Shown here: positions 47,910-57,197 of the stretch, piece by piece | Layout: the number at the start of each line of letters is the position of its first letter | How positions within the stretch are numbered: the first letter of the stretch is position 1 | Source of the DNA: Streptococcus pyogenes | Lineage (GTDB): Bacteria > Bacillota > Bacilli > Lactobacillales > Streptococcaceae | Length of the DNA: 64,000 bases | Direction of reading: 5' to 3' | Assembly (NCBI RefSeq): GCF_002055535.1 | Contig: NZ_LN831034.1 | Coordinates: forward strand, 124,001-188,000 | Notes under the pieces: model-generated | The model's input: the letters and a program-made list of their open reading frames with translations, nothing else | Databases searched by the model: none | Told to the model about the DNA's origin: nothing | Position numbers and translations under genes: made by a program

Positions 47910-50552
47910 ATGGAAAACAAGAATAAATTACTATTAATTGATGGGTCATCTGTTGCCTTTCGTGCCTTTTTTGCCCTCTACAATCAAATTGACCGCTTTA
48001 AAAACCATAGCGGTCTTCATACCAATGCCATTTATGGCTTTCATTTGATGCTAGACCACATGATGAAGCGAGTCCAGCCCACACACGTGCTGGTGGCTTT
48101 TGATGCGGGCAAAACCACCTTCCGGACAGAAATGTATGCCGATTATAAGGCGGGTCGCGCTAAAACCCCAGAGGAATTTCGTGAGCAGTTTCCTTATATT
48201 CGTGAGATGTTGACAGCCCTTGGGATTGCTTATTATGAGTTGGAACACTACGAAGCAGACGATATTATCGGGACGCTTGATAAAATGGCGGAGCGCACAG
48301 AAGTGCCTTTTGATGTGACCATTGTCAGTGGTGATAAAGATTTGATCCAGTTAACTGACGAAAATACCGTGGTTGAAATTTCTAAAAAAGGGGTAGCCGA
48401 ATTTGAAGAATTCACACCGGCTTACCTCATGGAAAAAATGGGATTGACGCCAAACCAGTTTATTGACCTCAAAGCCTTGATGGGAGATAAATCGGATAAT
48501 ATTCCAGGAGTGACCAAAATCGGTGAAAAAACTGGGCTCAAGCTCCTTCATGAATTTGGTAGTTTAGAAGGTATCTACGAGCATATTGATGGATTCAAGA
48601 CCTCAAAAATGAAAGAAAACTTGATTAATGATCGTGACCAAGCTTTCCTATCTAAAACGCTCGCCACTATCAATACAGCATCTCCTATCACAATTGGCTT
48701 AGATGATATTGTCTACAATGGTCCAGATGTTGCTAGTCTCTCTCAATTTTACGATGAGATGGATTTTGTGCAACTCAAGAAAGGTCTTGCTAGCCAGATG
48801 CCTCAAGAGCCAGTAGCTGTCATTTCCTATCAAGAAGTGACCAATGTGTCTGCTGATTTGTTTAGCGCAGAAGACATCTTCTACTTTGAAACGCTTCGGG
48901 ACAATTACCATCGTGAGGCCATCATTGGTTTTGCTTGGGGACATGGTGAGCAGATTTACGCATCCACAGACCTTGGCCTATTAGCGACGGATAGTTTTAA
49001 GCAGGTCTTCCAAAAACCCATTGCCACTTATGATTTTAAACGTAGCAAGGTCTTGTTGAGCCACTTAGGAATTGAGTTGGTAGCACCTAGCTATGATGCT
49101 AGATTAGCTAATTACCTTCTGTCAACTGTAGAAGACAATGAGCTTAGCACCATTGCCCGCATTTTTACTGACATCTCTTTGGAAGAAGACGATACAGTCT
49201 ATGGTAAAGGTGCTAAACGGGCTGTTCCTGATAAAGACGTCTTACTAGAACACTTAGCTCGTAAGGTCAAAGTATTATTAGATAGCAAGTCTCAAATGCT
49301 AGACAAGCTCACTGCCCATGAGCAACTAGACCTCTATCAGAATATTGAATTGCCTTTGGCTAATGTCCTTGCTAAAATGGAAATTGAAGGGATCAAGGTT
49401 AATAGGGCGACTTTGCAAGATATGGCAGAGCAAAACAAGGTCATTATTGAAGCGCTCACCCAAGAGATTTATGATATGGCTGGCCAAGAATTTAATATCA
49501 ATTCGCCTAAACAGTTAGGCAGTATCTTGTTTGAGAAGATGCAACTACCTCTTGAGATGACTAAGAAGACCAAAACAGGTTATTCTACAGCTGTTAATGT
49601 TTTGGAACGTTTGGCACCGATTGCTCCAATTGTGGCTAAAATTTTGGATTACCGCCAGATTACCAAATTACAGTCTACTTATGTGATTGGTTTACAGGAT
49701 TATATTCTGGCTGATGGCAAGATTCATACCCGCTATGTGCAGGATCTCACGCAGACAGGGCGTTTGTCTAGTGTGGACCCTAATCTTCAAAACATTCCCA
49801 TTCGTTTGGAACAGGGGCGTTTGATTCGTAAGGCCTTTACCCCATCTCATGAAGATGCCGTCTTGTTGAGTTCAGATTACTCACAGATTGAATTGCGGGT
49901 ACTGGCACATATTTCAGGGGATGAGCATTTGATTGCTGCCTTTAATGAAGGGGCAGACATTCATACCTCAACGGCTATGCGTGTGTTTGGGATTGACAGG
50001 GCAGCAGATGTTACTGCCAATGACCGCCGTAATGCCAAGGCTGTTAACTTTGGAATTGTGTATGGGATTTCTGATTTTGGTTTGTCAAATAACCTTGGTA
50101 TCACCCGTAAACAGGCCAAGTCTTACATTGATACCTATTTTGAACGCTATCCTGGGATTAAAGCCTATATGGAAAATGTGGTGCGTGAGGCTAAAGACAA
50201 GGGCTATGTAGAGACCCTCTTTAAGCGTCGTCGTGAATTACCGGATATCAACTCTCGTAATTTCAACGTTCGCTCTTTTGCGGAGCGTACAGCCATCAAC
50301 TCGCCCATTCAAGGAAGCGCAGCTGATATTCTCAAAATCGCTATGATTAATCTGGATAAGGCCTTGCAAGCAGGTGGTTTTAGAGCTAAAATGCTGCTTC
50401 AAGTGCATGATGAAATCGTTTTGGAAGTGCCAAATGATGAGTTGACTGCTATAAAAAAACTTGTCAAAGACACCATGGAAGCTGCTGTTGATTTAGCTGT
50501 TCCTTTATGTGTCGATGAAAGTACTGGGCATAGCTGGTACGAAGCCAAATAA
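47910..50552 (+). CDS. polA: DNA polymerase I
   Basis: An 880-residue Pol I. The 5'-3' nuclease domain occupies about 1-290 (KLLLIDGSSVAFRAFFAL, HYEADDIIGTL, GDKSDNIPGV). The central 3'-5' exonuclease-like domain lacks an evident DEDD set, as in other Firmicutes. The polymerase domain has motif A (SSDYSQIELRVLAHIS), the O-helix RRNAKAVNFGIVYG and motif C (LQVHDEIVLEV). It fills gaps and removes primers. The start is fixed by the conserved N-terminus, although no ribosome site precedes it. Confidence 0.97.
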   Translation: MENKNKLLLIDGSSVAFRAFFALYNQIDRFKNHSGLHTNAIYGFHLMLDHMMKRVQPTHVLVAFDAGKTTFRTEMYADYKAGRAKTPEEFREQFPYIREMLTALGIAYYELEHYEADDIIGTLDKMAERTEVPFDVTIVSGDKDLIQLTDENTVVEISKKGVAEFEEFTPAYLMEKMGLTPNQFIDLKALMGDKSDNIPGVTKIGEKTGLKLLHEFGSLEGIYEHIDGFKTSKMKENLINDRDQAFLSKTLATINTASPITIGLDDIVYNGPDVASLSQFYDEMDFVQLKKGLASQMPQEPVAVISYQEVTNVSADLFSAEDIFYFETLRDNYHREAIIGFAWGHGEQIYASTDLGLLATDSFKQVFQKPIATYDFKRSKVLLSHLGIELVAPSYDARLANYLLSTVEDNELSTIARIFTDISLEEDDTVYGKGAKRAVPDKDVLLEHLARKVKVLLDSKSQMLDKLTAHEQLDLYQNIELPLANVLAKMEIEGIKVNRATLQDMAEQNKVIIEALTQEIYDMAGQEFNINSPKQLGSILFEKMQLPLEMTKKTKTGYSTAVNVLERLAPIAPIVAKILDYRQITKLQSTYVIGLQDYILADGKIHTRYVQDLTQTGRLSSVDPNLQNIPIRLEQGRLIRKAFTPSHEDAVLLSSDYSQIELRVLAHISGDEHLIAAFNEGADIHTSTAMRVFGIDRAADVTANDRRNAKAVNFGIVYGISDFGLSNNLGITRKQAKSYIDTYFERYPGIKAYMENVVREAKDKGYVETLFKRRRELPDINSRNFNVRSFAERTAINSPIQGSAADILKIAMINLDKALQAGGFRAKMLLQVHDEIVLEVPNDELTAIKKLVKDTMEAAVDLAVPLCVDESTGHSWYEAK

Positions 50553-50622
50553 GTTTTCTTACTTGTTATTTCTCATTTTGACAACTTATGTTATAATAAA
50601 CTAAAAAATTGTAGGAGAAGTC

Positions 50623-50637
50623 ATGAAGCTGCTTTGA
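50623..50637 (+). other. Tiny four-codon ORF behind a strong ribosome site
   Basis: An extended -10 (TGTTATAAT, 50589-50597) is followed by GTAGGAGAAG and ATG AAG CTG CTT TGA. It lies about 100 bases before the CoA-binding protein gene and could be a leader peptide, but nothing else supports this. Confidence 0.25.
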
Positions 50638-50738
50638 GCTTTTTGACGGATAAGGTTAAAAGTGATTGAAGCCATGCTTTAGGAGTTATCCTGCTATATT
50701 GAACAGCTGTAGAGGTTATTAAATAGATAGGGGAACAA

Positions 50739-51194
50739 GTGATTTATTCGTTTCAAAATCCCTCAGAGGATGTCCTAAAAGCTTACTTGGAGTCAGCCAA
50801 AACCATTGCGGTTGTTGGTCTTTCTGACCGCAAAGACACAGCAGCTTATGGTGTCGCCAAATTTATGCAGGCTATGGATTATCGGATCATTCCAGTCAAT
50901 CCCAAATTAGCAGGTCAGCTTATTTTGGGAGAGAAGGTCTATGCCAGTATCAAGGCAATTCCCTTTGAGGTTGACATTGTAGATGTCTTTCGCAGAAGTG
51001 AGTTTTTACCAGAAGTTGCCAGAGACTTTTTAGCAGGTCAGGCCAAAGTCTTTTGGGCGCAATTAGGCCTTGAAAACCAAGAAGCACAAACCATTTTACG
51101 GTCGGCAGGCAAAGAGGCTATTGTGATGAACCGCTGCCTAAAAATAGACTATTTGCAATTAGTCGCTAAACCAGAATGCATCACAAATCATTGA
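50739..51194 (+). CDS. CoA-binding protein (YccU type)
   Basis: A 151-residue single-domain Rossmann protein of the CoA-binding family (TIAVVGLSDRKDTAAYGVAKFMQ, YRIIPVNPKLAGQLILGEKVYASI, IDVVDVFRR-like VDIVDVFRRSEFLP, KVFWAQLGLENQEA). Biochemical role unknown. Start is GTG at 50739 with AGGGG upstream. It precedes perR by 51 bp, an order kept in related streptococci, and may be co-transcribed with it. Confidence 0.87.
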   Translation: MIYSFQNPSEDVLKAYLESAKTIAVVGLSDRKDTAAYGVAKFMQAMDYRIIPVNPKLAGQLILGEKVYASIKAIPFEVDIVDVFRRSEFLPEVARDFLAGQAKVFWAQLGLENQEAQTILRSAGKEAIVMNRCLKIDYLQLVAKPECITNH

Positions 51195-51245
51195 AACTAG
51201 AGACGTGCGTGATAATAAAGGAAAAAAAGATAGGAGTAGCAGCTT

Positions 51246-51713
51246 ATGGACATTCATTCACATCAGCAAGCCCTAGATGCCTATGAAAATGTCCTAGAGC
51301 ATCTACGGGAAAAACATATTCGAATTACAGAGACACGTAAAGCCATTATTTCTTACATGATTCAGTCCACAGAACACCCTAGTGCCGATAAGATTTACCG
51401 TGACTTACAGCCTAACTTTCCTAACATGAGCCTTGCCACAGTCTATAATAATTTGAAAGTTTTAGTTGATGAAGGTTTTGTCTCAGAATTGAAAATCAGC
51501 AATGATTTAACCACCTACTATGACTTTATGGGCCATCAACACGTCAATGTGGTTTGTGAAATATGTGGGAAGATTGCTGACTTTATGGATGTTGATGTTA
51601 TGGATATTGCCAAAGAAGCCCATGAGCAAACAGGTTATAAGGTCACGCGTATCCCAGTTATTGCTTACGGGATTTGTCCGGATTGCCAAGCAAAAGACCA
51701 ACCTGATTTTTAG
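51246..51713 (+). CDS. perR: Peroxide-responsive repressor PerR (Fur family)
   Basis: A 155-residue Fur-family metalloregulator. The winged helix (SLATVYNNLKVLVDEGFVSEL) is followed by a dimerisation domain with the structural zinc cysteines Cys104, Cys107, Cys144 and Cys147. Regulatory His/Asp ligands occur around YYDFMGHQHVNVVCEICG. In group A Streptococcus PerR represses peroxide-defence and metal genes. The position after the CoA-binding gene and length fit the known orthologue. Confidence 0.93.
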   Translation: MDIHSHQQALDAYENVLEHLREKHIRITETRKAIISYMIQSTEHPSADKIYRDLQPNFPNMSLATVYNNLKVLVDEGFVSELKISNDLTTYYDFMGHQHVNVVCEICGKIADFMDVDVMDIAKEAHEQTGYKVTRIPVIAYGICPDCQAKDQPDF

Positions 51714-51728
51714 AGTTAACCCTTAAAT

Positions 51729-51754
51729 AAAGGCATTATAAATATAGTGCCTTT
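51729..51754 (+). terminator. Terminator after perR
   Basis: AAAGGCA (51729-51735) pairs with TGCCTTT (51748-51754), with further pairing in the loop; T tract is short. Confidence 0.55.
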
Positions 51755-51759
51755 ACAAA

Positions 51760-52168
51760 TCAAAAACCCCCAGTTCACTACCAGACCTTTGTTGCTTATT
51801 TTAAAGAGTTATTTGCTGGGGATCATAAGGAATTAAAGGAAAGAACCATCAATCATCTCCTCTATTGTTTGTTCCTCACCTGGGAAAATCTCTTTCTTAC
51901 AAATCAATCGCGTCGTCGCTTGAAACTATTAGTGGTTGAGAGAAGTTATAACAATGTTGGCAACTTCTTAAAAGAGTATTTTGGAGGATTTTTTGAGATT
52001 GTCAACTTTGATGACTTGAGGCTGACCATGGTTGATATGGTGTCACTGTCTTCAGAGTATGACGTAATTGTGACAGATATGATTCTTGAGCAAACAACGG
52101 ACTCCGAAATTTTATTTTTCAATCAGATGGCCCCTAGTGTGGTGGCGAATAGATTGACAGACATGTAA
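51760..52168 (+). pseudogene. C-terminal fragment of a RofA/Mga-like regulator
   Basis: An open frame without a proper start, encoding about 135 residues: FVAYFKELFAGDHKELKER, then FLTWENLFLTNQSRRRLKLLVVE and YDVIVTDMILEQ. These resemble the C-terminal PTS-IIB-like part of streptococcal RofA/Nra/Mga virulence regulators. The DNA-binding half is missing and the perR terminator abuts the left end. A TTG at 51869 could start a 99-residue product but has no ribosome site. Probably the relic left where accessory DNA entered. Confidence 0.6.
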
Positions 52169-52389
52169 CTAAACAATGATAATATCTGTGAGAGCATCGG
52201 AATTTAAAAAATGAGCGATAAATAAGATTAAGAATAAGTTAGACTTACAAGGAGTAGAGTCTATTACCTTGAAAAAGAAAAGCAAGGTTTAATTATTCAA
52301 CTTGAAAAATTAAAAAACAAAAAGATCGAAAAAGAGATTCTTAGTGAATCTATGTATTAATATTTTTAAATGCATAATGAGGAAGTTTA
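52169..52389. other. AT-rich interval before ibrA
   Basis: Holds a start-less coding remnant (about 52253-52360, charged, GLIIQLEKLKNKKIEKEIL) ending TAA just before ibrA. It may be the tail of a lost gene. The ibrA ribosome site GAGGAAG follows. Confidence 0.35.
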
Positions 52390-53724
52390 GTGAAAAAGTA
52401 TTTAAATCAAAATGTTTATGATGCATTGATAGAAAGATTACATTTTTTGTTTAATGATTTTCCTATTGTCTATATTTCCTTCTCAGGTGGAAAAGATAGT
52501 GGGTTACTTCTTAATATTTTACTGGATTTTAGAGATAAATATTATCCGGATAGAGAAATAGGTGTGTTTCATCAAGATTTTGAAGCACAGTACAGTTTAA
52601 CAACAAAATATGTTCAAGAAACATTCACTTCTTTAGAAGGTAGAAAAAAAGTTTCTTTGTATTGGGTGTGCTTACCGATGGCTACTAGAACTGCACTTAG
52701 TAGTTATGAAATGTTTTGGTATCCGTGGGATGACAAAACAGAAGATATCTGGGTAAGACCAATGCCATCTCAAGATTATGTTATTAATTTGGAAAATAAT
52801 TCAATTACTACTTATCGTTATAAAATGAATCAGGAGGATTTAGCGAAACAATTTGGTAGGTGGTATAAACAAATTCACGGAAATCAAAAAACAGTTTGTA
52901 TATTAGGAAACCGTGCTTCAGAATCCTTACACAGATATAGTGGTTTTATCAATAAAAAGTATGGTTATCAAAAGGAATGCTGGATTACCAAACAATTCAA
53001 AGATGTCTGGACAGCATCTCCCTTATATGATTGGTCAGTGGAAGACATATGGCATGCTTACTATAAGTTTTCTTATTCTTATAACGAACTTTATGATCTA
53101 TTTTATAAAGCGGGTTTAAAACCATCACAAATGAGAGTTGCATCTCCTTTTCAAGACTATGCTGTTGATAGCCTAAATCTTTATAGAATAATAGATCAAG
53201 AAACTTGGGTAAAGCTTTTGGGACGTGTTCAAGGAGTTAACTTTTCGAATATTTATGGACGTACTAAAGCAATGGGATATAAATCAATTGCTTTACCAAA
53301 GGGTCATTCGTGGAAGTCGTATACTCAGTTTCTTTTATCAACGCTACCAGTGAGGTTAAGAAATAATTATGTTAGAAAATTTAATAAATCAATAGACTTT
53401 TGGCATAAAACAGGCGGAGGACTTGCGGAGGAAACAATTAATGAACTAATTGAAAAAGGATATCGTATTGCTAGAAATGGTATTTCAAATTATACCTCTT
53501 TTAAACATTCAAGGGTTATTTTTTTAGATCAAATTCCTGATGATACAGACGATATTGTAACAACAAAGGATATACCAAGCTGGAAACGAATGTGTTTCTG
53601 TATTTTAAAAAACGATCATATTTGTCGAACTATGGGGTTTGGTTTGACAAGAGAGCAACAAAAAATAGTAGCCTTTTTAAAAGAGAAATATAAGACGAGT
53701 TTAAAGGAGTTAGAAAGTGAGTAA
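52390..53724 (+). CDS. IbrA-like DUF3440 phosphoadenosine phosphosulfate reductase-family protein
   Basis: A 444-residue protein with an N-terminal PP-loop ATP-binding motif SFSGGKDS at 30-37, as in PAPS reductases and the DndC phosphorothioation enzyme. A long DUF3440-type C-terminal region follows (GNRASESLHRYSG, CWITKQFKDVWTASPLYDWSVEDIWHAY, CFCILKNDHICRTMGFG) with Cys residues near the end. It overlaps the ParB-like gene by 8 bases, the pairing known as IbrA/IbrB in E. coli. AT content and codon use look lower in GC than the flanking core genes. Substrate unknown; DNA or nucleotide modification is inference. Start GTG at 52390. Confidence 0.85.
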   Translation: MKKYLNQNVYDALIERLHFLFNDFPIVYISFSGGKDSGLLLNILLDFRDKYYPDREIGVFHQDFEAQYSLTTKYVQETFTSLEGRKKVSLYWVCLPMATRTALSSYEMFWYPWDDKTEDIWVRPMPSQDYVINLENNSITTYRYKMNQEDLAKQFGRWYKQIHGNQKTVCILGNRASESLHRYSGFINKKYGYQKECWITKQFKDVWTASPLYDWSVEDIWHAYYKFSYSYNELYDLFYKAGLKPSQMRVASPFQDYAVDSLNLYRIIDQETWVKLLGRVQGVNFSNIYGRTKAMGYKSIALPKGHSWKSYTQFLLSTLPVRLRNNYVRKFNKSIDFWHKTGGGLAEETINELIEKGYRIARNGISNYTSFKHSRVIFLDQIPDDTDDIVTTKDIPSWKRMCFCILKNDHICRTMGFGLTREQQKIVAFLKEKYKTSLKELESE

Positions 53725-54247
53725 TTTTATTAGTCCAGTCTATGAGATTAAATCAATTCCAATTGAAAAGATTTCTCCAAATGATTATAATCCGAATTCA
53801 GTTGCTCCGCCTGAAATGAAATTATTGTATGATAGTATAAAATCTGATGGTTATACTATGCCGATTGTTTGCTATTACGATAAGGAAGAGGATCGGTATA
53901 GTATTGTTGATGGTTTTCATAGATATCGTATAATGCTAGATTATTCAGATATTTATGAAAGGGAAAGTGGGAGATTACCTGTTTCTGTTATTGATAAGTC
54001 ATTAGACTATCGAATGGCTTCTACCATTCGACATAATAGAGCTAGAGGAAGTCATGATGTTGATTTGATGAGTCAGATTGTAAAGGATCTTCATGAGTGT
54101 GGGCGAAGTGATAACTGGATTGCAAAACATTTAGGAATGGATAAAGATGAAATTTTAAGACTGAAACAAATAACAGGATTGGCTTCTCTTTTTAAGGACC
54201 ATGAGTTTAATCAATCTTGGGAACCAGAAGAGCTATTAAATGAGTAA
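53717..54247 (+). CDS. IbrB-like ParB-domain protein
   Basis: A 176-residue protein with a ParB/Srx-fold N-terminal domain: IPIEKISPNDYNPNSVAPPEMKLLYDSI, then DGFHRYRIM (65-73), the nucleotide-binding GxxR-like motif. A short helix-turn-helix-like region comes after it (DNWIAKHLGMDKDEILRLKQITG). It starts with GTG inside the end of the IbrA-like gene, so the two are translated together. Such ParB-fold proteins can be CTPases or nucleases and often partner DNA-modification enzymes. Function not shown for this pair. Confidence 0.85.
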   Translation: MSNFISPVYEIKSIPIEKISPNDYNPNSVAPPEMKLLYDSIKSDGYTMPIVCYYDKEEDRYSIVDGFHRYRIMLDYSDIYERESGRLPVSVIDKSLDYRMASTIRHNRARGSHDVDLMSQIVKDLHECGRSDNWIAKHLGMDKDEILRLKQITGLASLFKDHEFNQSWEPEELLNE

Positions 54248-54293
54248 ACAGGAAGTAAGAGACTCATTGTCAACTGTAGTGGGTGACTTATCA

Positions 54294-54536
54294 TTAACAA
54301 CGAGAGAGAATCAGATTGGTTCTCTCTTTTTGGATGTTCAAAGCGATGAGGATTTTGGTTTTAAAGTTGTCAAAGTTCTGAAATCTAAAGGCATTGTACT
54401 TAATGCCCTTGATGAGTCTGTTTGTGGCTTCAAGTTTGTCGTTGAATGAGGCAGCTGGAGGGCAGCGGTGACGTATTTTTGTAGCGGACAGAGGATTGAG
54501 AGCTGTTTTGAAAGTATGTGTATAAGGGGACTTCAT
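54294..54536 (-). pseudogene. ISL3-family transposase C-terminal remnant
   Basis: The minus strand encodes LEATNRLIKGIKYNAF and NFDNFKTKILIALN then a short basic end, the conserved C-terminal motif of ISL3-family transposases (N-x-IK-x-IK-R-x-AFGF-RNF-x-NFK). Only about 50 recognisable residues remain; the part upstream is degraded and is cut by the IS3 element at 54541. Confidence 0.65.
54300..54335 (+). terminator. Hairpin after the ibrAB-like pair
   Basis: GAGAGAATCA pairs with TGGTTCTCTC (one wobble), followed by TTTTT, about 55 bases after the IbrB-like stop. The same bases are the end of the ISL3 remnant on the other strand. Confidence 0.6.
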
Positions 54537-54574
54537 ACCATGGACTTGTCAAGAAAAATAGACATAAAGTTAAG

Positions 54575-55440
54575 CTAATGAGTAACTATTTTTTCAAATT
54601 CTACAGGTGAGAGATACCCTAAAGCTGAATGCAGACGTTTAGGGTTATAGTAAGTCTCACTATATTTAAAAATCTCAAGCTGAGCTTGCTTAATAGTTGC
54701 GAAATGAGCATCATTGACAAGCTCTCTTTTTAATGTTTTATAAAAGGCCTCCATGAGTGCATTATCGTATGGATTACCTTTTCGACTCATCCTGGACTTA
54801 CATTTTTTCCATCTAAGTAGGTCCTGAAATCATGCTCCGGTATATTGAGAACCCTGATCTGTATGGACGATTACCCCTTCTTTAGGCTTTTCTCTATTAT
54901 AAGCTTGATTGAAAGCTTCTGTTACCAACTTGTCTTGCATACGTTAGCCCATTGCCCAACCAACAACCTTTCTACTATAAACGTCTATCAAGACAGACAC
55001 ATAAAGTATTCCTTCTTGTGTAGGAATGTAGGTTAGGTCTCCTAGCCATAATTTATTCTTACCAGTCGCTTGGAAACATTGATTAACAAGATTGGGACGA
55101 GTTCATGAAGAACGTCGACGGTTATAGTATTTATATTGATATCGACTTCCTTTAGCATAGAGACCTAGCTGATGAAGGAGTCTACCAACACGTTTATAAT
55201 TGACATGGATGCCACGTCTACAAAGTTCTTGGGTAATTCGTACACTTCCGTAACGCTCTTTATGTTCATAGAAAATGGCTTTAATCATTTCCTTTAAAGC
55301 TTCATTCTCAACATGCCTTGAAGAGGGACGACGTTTTAAATAAGCATAGAAACCTGAACGGGAGACTTGAAGAGTTTGACAGGTGTGATGACTATTCAAG
55401 CTAACACTATTTTCCTTCAGAAGCTGAAATTTTATTTCCG
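54575..55440 (-). pseudogene. IS3-family orfB transposase with three in-frame stops
   Basis: One frame runs through the whole integrase domain (VSRSGFYAYLKRRPSSRHVENE, WLGDLTYIPTQEG, HTDQGSQYTG, NALMEAFYKTLKRELV), so the DDE residues survive. It is interrupted by TGA near 55103, TAA near 54946 and TGA near 54832. All three could be C-to-T changes from Arg or Gln codons. The element cannot transpose by itself. Confidence 0.85.
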
Positions 55441-55725
55441 GTTTGGCTTCAAAAAGACCTGGAACTTTTTTAGAAGAGCTAATTCCTCCTGTAGCAGTTT
55501 GTGCTCTTTTTCAAGTTTTTTTGTCTCAAATTGAGCATGACGAAGTGCGCTCCCATGTCCTGGGAACGCACTTTCTCCATATTTTTCATATTCTTGAATC
55601 CATTGATAAAGACTATTGGGATGAATTTCTAAAGTTGAACTAACCATTTTTACAGACTGCTCTTCCTCAAGGATGAGTTTTACAGCAGAGAGTTTGAAGG
55701 CTTTATCAAAGGTTTTTCTTGGCAT
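55432..55725 (-). CDS. IS3-family OrfA
   Basis: A 97-residue helix-turn-helix protein (MPRKTFDKAFKLSAVKLILE, HPNSLYQWIQEYEKYGESAFPGHG) with a C-terminal leucine-zipper helix, typical OrfA of the IS150/IS3 group. It normally fuses with OrfB by -1 frameshifting. Here it is intact but its partner is broken. Confidence 0.85.
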   Translation of the reverse strand: MPRKTFDKAFKLSAVKLILEEEQSVKMVSSTLEIHPNSLYQWIQEYEKYGESAFPGHGSALRHAQFETKKLEKEHKLLQEELALLKKFQVFLKPNRK

Positions 55726-55802
55726 AATGACTTTTCCTCGTTTCCACTTAATTTTGTGTCTACTTTATTATACCAAGTCCAACCTTAAGTTAGACAATAA
55801 AT

Positions 55803-57113
55803 CTAACTTAAGGAAGCTAGCAGCATGAGAATCCAGATGGTCAAGAGTGCCAAACTTAAGCTGATGGGCACACCCAGAAGAATTTGTTTTTTGAAAGCAA
55901 GACTGCGTTCCTCTATATGGGGAAGGGAGAGTTGAATGAGGGAACCAGCTGATGAAAAAGGAGAGATATTAGTAGATAGAGCGCCAATAATAGTGGCTGT
56001 TGTGAGTAAGCGAATATCAATGTGAGGACTTTGAGCACTGATGGTAGCAATGATGGGAAAGAGAGTTGGGGCTACGACGGATAGGGTGGAACTAAAGAGT
56101 GACATCACTCCGGCTATCACACAAAAGAACAGAGGTAACCAGAAATGAGGAATGGTTGTTGTTATGAGGTGCCCTATCAGTGTAACTAAACCTGACTTGA
56201 CCGCTAGAGACATTAGTAAGCTCATACCGCAGAGCATGATAATTATAGCCCAGGGAACCTTAGCCAAAATGGCTTCTTGCTTCCCTAATTTGAGCCTTAA
56301 GGCGAGGCAGACCATGAGTATTGAGACAAAGCCAATATCAAATGTTTGTCGATAAGTAGCTATCCATGCGATGTTTGGGAAAATGAGATGCAACAAGGGA
56401 AAAAGCCAAACCAAAACCATGCTGCTGATCATGAGCAAGGTGGTTTGTCTTTGGACCTTGCTGAGGACTGGTGGTTGGTCAATAGTCAAGGATGAGTTTG
56501 TTCTTCCCTTACTGTAGCGGATGTAACAAGATAATAAAAGCAAGACGATGAGTGGGTAGATAATGCTGACGATAAAGATATGATTGCCAAGTGAAAAAGC
56601 TTGCTCTTCCCATCCCATTTGCTTAAACAGGCCTTGAAAGACAATGCCTGAGCCACTGGTTATCAAATTAGCCCCTCCTGAAGCTCCCCAATTGACGGCT
56701 TGAGCTCCAATCAAAGGGTGTTTGTCCGCTTTTTGACAGAGGGTAATCGCTAGAGGACAGCAAACGGCCATAGTAGTGAAAAATCCAGCACCTAAAGCAG
56801 ACAAAAGGGTTGCTATCAGGTATAAAATCATGTAGAGGGCGTTAGGGTGGGTGCGTGTGCGGTAGAGAATGTGTTGAGCCAAAACATCAAGAGTGCCGTT
56901 AGTTGTTGCAACGTTATAAAAGAGAGAGACGCTAAAAATGGTAAAAAAGAGTGAGGTTGGCCAAAAATGAAGAAGTTCTTTGGGGCTTAATCCCATGAGA
57001 GTGGTTGCGATGAGGTAAGAAAAAGCAATAGCCAGCAGGCCAATATTGATTTTGGTGCGGTAACCAATTCCAATGGCTAGAGCAATGGCGCTAATTATTA
57101 TTAAATGAATCAT
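55803..57113 (-). CDS. MatC-like dicarboxylate carrier, possibly quinolinate importer
   Basis: A 436-residue polytopic membrane protein with about 11-12 spans. It has two related halves, with loop motifs GAGFFTTMAVCCPLAITLCQKADKHPLIGAQAVNWGASGG and FSSTLSVVAPTLFPIIATIS typical of the MatC/ion-transporter (SLC13-like) superfamily, which moves dicarboxylates. It is divergent from nadC across a 223-bp control region. Quinolinate, the NadC substrate, is itself a dicarboxylate, so uptake of quinolinate is a reasonable guess. No substrate-specific motif is known to me. Confidence 0.72.
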   Translation of the reverse strand: MIHLIIISAIALAIGIGYRTKINIGLLAIAFSYLIATTLMGLSPKELLHFWPTSLFFTIFSVSLFYNVATTNGTLDVLAQHILYRTRTHPNALYMILYLIATLLSALGAGFFTTMAVCCPLAITLCQKADKHPLIGAQAVNWGASGGANLITSGSGIVFQGLFKQMGWEEQAFSLGNHIFIVSIIYPLIVLLLLSCYIRYSKGRTNSSLTIDQPPVLSKVQRQTTLLMISSMVLVWLFPLLHLIFPNIAWIATYRQTFDIGFVSILMVCLALRLKLGKQEAILAKVPWAIIIMLCGMSLLMSLAVKSGLVTLIGHLITTTIPHFWLPLFFCVIAGVMSLFSSTLSVVAPTLFPIIATISAQSPHIDIRLLTTATIIGALSTNISPFSSAGSLIQLSLPHIEERSLAFKKQILLGVPISLSLALLTIWILMLLASLS

Positions 57114-57197
57114 TGAATTGTCCTTTAGTTAGAATATGAAAATAGGTTGGCAATTTTGGCGCTCAAAAGACCACCTGTTTCCTATTGGTACTTGACT

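Larger units (their letters stand above)
54541..55781. mobile_element. Decayed IS3-family element (1241 bp)
   Basis: Bounded by TGGACTTG (54541-54548) and its inverted copy CAAGTCCA (55774-55781), with further imperfect end similarity. Contains orfA and a broken orfB on the minus strand. No target duplication could be identified. Confidence 0.7.

Noticed and set aside
54240..54449. A 69-codon frame overlapping the end of the IbrB-like gene by ATGA
   Set aside because: It runs through a probable terminator and then antisense to the ISL3 transposase remnant; the protein has no recognisable features.
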